A DNA stretch of 64,000 bases from CBDBJR01 sp965206445 (GTDB taxonomy: Bacteria > Pseudomonadota > Gammaproteobacteria > Arenicellales > Poriferihabitantaceae), in NCBI GenBank assembly GCA_965206445.1, contig CBDBJR010000002.1, forward strand, positions 2,046,001 to 2,110,000. The letters are read 5' to 3'. Of the stretch, positions 61,978-64,000 are shown piece after piece. The translations under genes were made by a program, and so were the position numbers. Under the pieces are notes generated by a model, which was given only the letters and a program-made list of their open reading frames with translations, did not search any database and was not told the DNA's origin. Positions within the stretch are counted from its first letter, which is position 1; each line of letters starts with the position of its first letter.

Positions 61978-62006
61978 TTGGCGGCAGTTGCGCTATGGAG
62001 TATACT
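61978..62006 (+). promoter_or_regulatory. Candidate promoter of the DM13 gene
   Basis: TTGGCG (61978-61983) and TATACT (62001-62006) are separated by exactly 17 bases and end 30 bases before the DM13 start codon. It is placed correctly for a short leader with its own GGAG. Confidence 0.55.
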
Positions 62007-62035
62007 TGTTTGCTCGATATCAATTGGAGTTGACC

Positions 62036-62443
62036 ATGCCCCGCATCGCTTACCGCAACCGGCTGATTTATCTCTTACTGGCCCTGTCCTGGCTGCTGCT
62101 GTCGGCGCCGGGCGCGGCTGAACAGGTGGTCGGGCAGGGGGTGTTTACCGGCGCCAGCGGCCATACGACCAGTGGCAGCGTTCGGATCGTCAAAACCACA
62201 GTCGGGTTCAGCCTAGTTCTGGGGCCGGACTTTTTTTTAGACGGCGCCCCGGACCCCAAGGTCGGATTCGGCAAACAAGGCGTGTATGACCGCCAATCGC
62301 AACTCGACCACCTGCGAGCGAATCGCGGCCAACAGCGCTACGCGATTCCAGCTTCCGTGCCGGTCGAGACCTACGACGAAGTCTATATCTGGTGCGAGAA
62401 GTACAGCGTCCCGCTGGGCGTGGCGGCAATCGAGCCGGGGTGA
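62036..62443 (+). CDS. DM13 domain-containing exported protein
   Basis: A 135-residue exported protein. A signal peptide (NRLIYLLLALSWLLLSAPG, cut near residue 28) is followed by a single DM13 domain. Visible DM13 features are GQGVFTGASGHTTSGSVRIV, SLVLGPDFFLDGAPDPKVG, and the closing VYIWCEKYSVPLGVAAI with the domain's conserved cysteine. DM13 domains are proposed to act in extracytoplasmic redox processes. ATG 62036 has GGAG 6 bases upstream and its own promoter; a much longer frame from 61808 is not credible. Confidence 0.85.
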   Translation: MPRIAYRNRLIYLLLALSWLLLSAPGAAEQVVGQGVFTGASGHTTSGSVRIVKTTVGFSLVLGPDFFLDGAPDPKVGFGKQGVYDRQSQLDHLRANRGQQRYAIPASVPVETYDEVYIWCEKYSVPLGVAAIEPG

Positions 62444-62555
62444 TTTGGCGGTCGCGTCAACGGCGCGGATACACCGCCGAATGCATGGTGTGCATAAGCG
62501 CAGAAACGGTGTATAAGCTCAGAAACCTTTGGCACTCCGGCCCAAGAGGAGAGCC

Positions 62556-62666
62556 ATGCAAATTCACCATGCCGGATACCGCATCCGGGGGTTTTACCGA
62601 GCAGCCCGTTCAGGGCATGTCTGGGGGATGACTTCCAAACAGGCCAGGTTCCATGTGCCAAGGTGA
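62556..62666 (+). CDS. Possible 36-residue small protein
   Basis: AAGAGGAG lies 4 bases before ATG 62556, one of the strongest ribosome sites in the window. The frame (MQIHHAGYRIRGFYRAARSG and on) ends with TGA at 62664-62666. It is basic, has no membrane segment and matches nothing I recognise. It may be a chance ORF. Confidence 0.25.
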   Translation: MQIHHAGYRIRGFYRAARSGHVWGMTSKQARFHVPR

Positions 62667-62799
62667 GATTCCGGACGGTGATTGGGCCATGCGGCGGCCC
62701 TCACCCCGCCAGGCGACAACCGGTATGGCCCGGCGGTATGGCTCGGCACAGGCTCACCGGGTGCACTTCGGGGTTGAAGCCACCGACTTATACACCGAA

Positions 62800-62828
62800 T
62801 TGACATCGCCGCCGGCACTCGGTAGACT
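62800..62828 (+). promoter_or_regulatory. Consensus promoter of tRNA-Leu
   Basis: TTGACA (62800-62805), a 17-base spacer and TAGACT (62823-62828) lie just before the tRNA. Transcription would begin near 62835, about six bases before the mature 5' end, as expected for a stable-RNA gene. Confidence 0.7.
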
Positions 62829-62840
62829 TCCCGTCCTGTT

Positions 62841-62927
62841 GCCGAGGTGGCGGAATTGGTAGACGCGCTAGCTTCAGGTGCTAGTGAGCATTAGCTCGTG
62901 GAGGTTCAAGTCCTCTCCTCGGTACCA
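62841..62927 (+). tRNA. tRNA-Leu (anticodon CAG)
   Basis: An 87-base class II tRNA. The acceptor stem is GCCGAGG/CCTCGGT, the D-arm is TGGCGGAATTGGTAGACGC, and the anticodon loop TTCAGGT within CTAGC/GCTAG gives CAG. A long variable arm (TGAGCATTAGCTCG) follows. The T-arm is GGAGG-TTCAAGT-CCTCT and ACCA is encoded. Confidence 0.95.
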
Positions 62928-63249
62928 CTGCACGCAGTCGCAGTGCATTGCCTCCATTGCCGGGGCCATTCAATACGGCATCCGCGCCAGTGTGAATGCA
63001 GTCGGCACCAACGCTCTGTCAGTTTGCCGGTCGGCGTGAAAGAAATCGCCTGAAAAGAGACGGCTGTGCCCCGGTGGGCCGAACGGCGATCAATCGTCGT
63101 CGGCATTGTGCACGGCATTGCGACAATCGACCCAGCCCGCCCCCGTTCGAGCACGCCCCGGTTGCAGCGAGGCGGCGGCGAAAACCGGGCCAATCTCCGC
63201 TATTGGGGGGCGCGCCGACTACCTGCCCCACGCCGGCGCCGGCAGCCGC
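62928..63249. other. Spacer between tRNA-Leu and ogt
   Basis: I see no gene, repeat or clear terminator in this GC-rich 320-base stretch between the tRNA (plus) and ogt (minus). The ORFs in it look like shadows. Confidence 0.4.
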
Positions 63250-63798
63250 TCAGCCCACAGCCTGGCGCTCGCTGCCGCTGACCTCCGGTTGGATGGCGCA
63301 TCCTTCATGCTGCAACAGCCAGCTTTTGCGCCCTTCCCCGCCGGCGTATCCGCGCAGCGCGCCGTCGCGGCCAATTACCCGGTGGCAGGGAATCACAATC
63401 GCAATCGGATTGCGCGCATTCGCATTGGCCGCAGCGCGCACCGCACGGGGGCGATGCAGCTGCTCGGCCAGGATGGTATAGGAGATCGACCGGCCGTGGG
63501 GGATGCGGCGCAGATGCTGCCAGACCGCTTGTTGGAACGGCGTGCCGCCGGTCGACAGCGGCAGGCCGTCGAAGGCATTCCGGTCACCGGAAAAATACCG
63601 CTGTAGACGCGGCGCGATGGCCAGATGATCGGCGGCGGTGCGGATGCGAAAGTCCCCATAGCGGCGACGCATCAACGCAGCCAGGCGTGCATCGTTGTCG
63701 GTAAAATCAAGATAGCACAGCGCCTGTTCGGTAAACAGCAGCGTCAGGCGACCGATTGGCGGCGGTGCGGCAAACGTATTTTTTAGCAGGGTGGTCAT
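63250..63798 (-). CDS. ogt: Methylated-DNA-protein-cysteine methyltransferase
   Basis: Suicide enzyme that takes methyl groups from O6-methylguanine (and O4-methylthymine) onto a cysteine. The 182-residue protein has the N-terminal ribonuclease-like domain. The DNA-binding domain includes GTPFQQAVWQHLRRIPHGRS, the arginine-finger ANARNPIAIVIPCHRVIG with acceptor Cys138, and GYAGGEGRKSWLL. Its ATG overlaps the stop of the upstream Ada-type regulator (ATGA), so the two are coupled in an adaptive-response operon. Confidence 0.93.
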   Translation of the reverse strand: MTTLLKNTFAAPPPIGRLTLLFTEQALCYLDFTDNDARLAALMRRRYGDFRIRTAADHLAIAPRLQRYFSGDRNAFDGLPLSTGGTPFQQAVWQHLRRIPHGRSISYTILAEQLHRPRAVRAAANANARNPIAIVIPCHRVIGRDGALRGYAGGEGRKSWLLQHEGCAIQPEVSGSERQAVG

Positions 63799-64000
63799 AT
63801 TTTACCTCGACTTGATGTGCGCAGCCGGCTGGGAGAACAGGCAAACAGTTGATGGAAGGTCTGATTGAACTGCCGAATGCTGGTAAACCCCGCGGCATAC
63901 GCAATTTCCGTCATCGGCCGGTCGCTCTCGGTGATCAAGTGCCGCGCCCGCAGCGCCCGCCGATTGCGGGCAACCGACAACGGGCTGGCGCCGACGTGGC
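63795..64000 (-). CDS. Ada-type AraC-family regulator, partial (N-terminus outside window)
   Basis: Only the last 67 residues are visible. They read as the second half of an AraC-type helix-turn-helix domain: VGASPLSVARNRRALRARHL, DRPMTEIAYAAGFTSIRQFN and FHQLFACSPSRLR, followed by a short tail. This wording is typical of the HTH in Ada and AlkA-fused regulators. As the chain ends right after the HTH and is coupled to ogt, it fits the AdaA half of a split AdaA/AdaB system. The metal-binding N-terminal domain is beyond base 64000. Confidence 0.75.
   Translation of the reverse strand, partial: HVGASPLSVARNRRALRARHLITESDRPMTEIAYAAGFTSIRQFNQTFHQLFACSPSRLRTSSRGKI

Larger units (their letters stand above)
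62444..62840. other. Spacer between the DM13 gene and tRNA-Leu
   Basis: About 400 bases with no recognised gene. It contains a short ORF with a very good ribosome site (listed separately) and a near-repeat AAGCGCAGAAAC/AAGCTCAGAAAC at about 62496-62528. The tRNA-Leu promoter lies at its right end. Confidence 0.4.

Overview
The window is a GC-rich, gene-dense piece of a gammaproteobacterial chromosome. The evidence is a set of gene neighbourhoods typical of that class: gyrA-pheA-tyrA-aroA-cmk-rpsA-ihfB-lapA-lapB, ftsK-lolA-rarA-crcB-serS, cmoA-cmoB, hfq-hflX and an mpl ligase for cell-wall recycling. I cannot name genus or species from sequence alone. No rRNA operon, CRISPR array or prophage is visible. 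Three tRNA genes are present: Arg-CCT, Gly-CCC and Leu-CAG.

Layout. 1-13.9 kb (minus strand): a partial ugd, then lapB, lapA, ihfB, rpsA, cmk, aroA, tyrA, pheA, gyrA, hflX and hfq. This block links aromatic amino acid synthesis with translation, DNA topology and LPS control. serC, often found between gyrA and pheA, is absent. 14.3-15.8 kb (plus): thyA-folA, the thymidylate/folate pair. 15.9-22.9 kb (minus): a propionyl-CoA module (pccB, pccA, meaB, epimerase) without the mutase gene, followed by cmoA-cmoB. 23.3-24.1 kb: a DMT transporter and tRNA-Gly. 24.3-26.1 kb: an AT-rich accessory pocket with a class 3 lipase, a transposase-like scrap and a MATE efflux pseudogene broken over three frames.

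26.2-30.4 kb: a ThDP-dependent 2-oxoacid decarboxylase (plus), then on the minus strand a complete bufferin-type RiPP operon. It comprises a DUF2282 Cys-rich precursor, a DUF692/MNIO maturase, a DUF2063 partner and a DoxX protein. 30.6-35.1 kb: a fused indolepyruvate:ferredoxin-type oxidoreductase and a histidine phosphatase. 35.2-36.9 kb: a second decayed pocket, where an IS5-family element carries an in-frame amber stop and truncates an alpha-1,2-fucosyltransferase. 37.0-41.3 kb: polyamine catabolism (class III aminotransferase, gamma-glutamylpolyamine synthetase, FAD oxidase). 41.5-42.3 kb: a frameshifted HNH endonuclease.

42.4-54.1 kb (plus): mscS-type channel, rluC, HAD phosphatase, ftsK, lolA, rarA, crcB, serS, an SDR and dapB. 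54.2-64 kb: an AidB-like acyl-CoA dehydrogenase, an AT-rich orphan RAMA-like gene, a membrane protein, mpl, dsbA, a second acyl-CoA dehydrogenase, a DM13 protein, tRNA-Leu, and an ogt plus Ada-type regulator pair.

The intergenic spaces carry a family of dispersed palindromes (core CAGGAATG or CATTCCTG in G/C-rich stems) and two inverted-pair elements. The accessory pockets at about 24-26, 35-37, 41-42 and 56 kb hold most of the AT-rich or broken genes. The most interesting functional system is the bufferin operon; that family has been described, so the novelty lies in this instance and in its possible ECF-type promoter.
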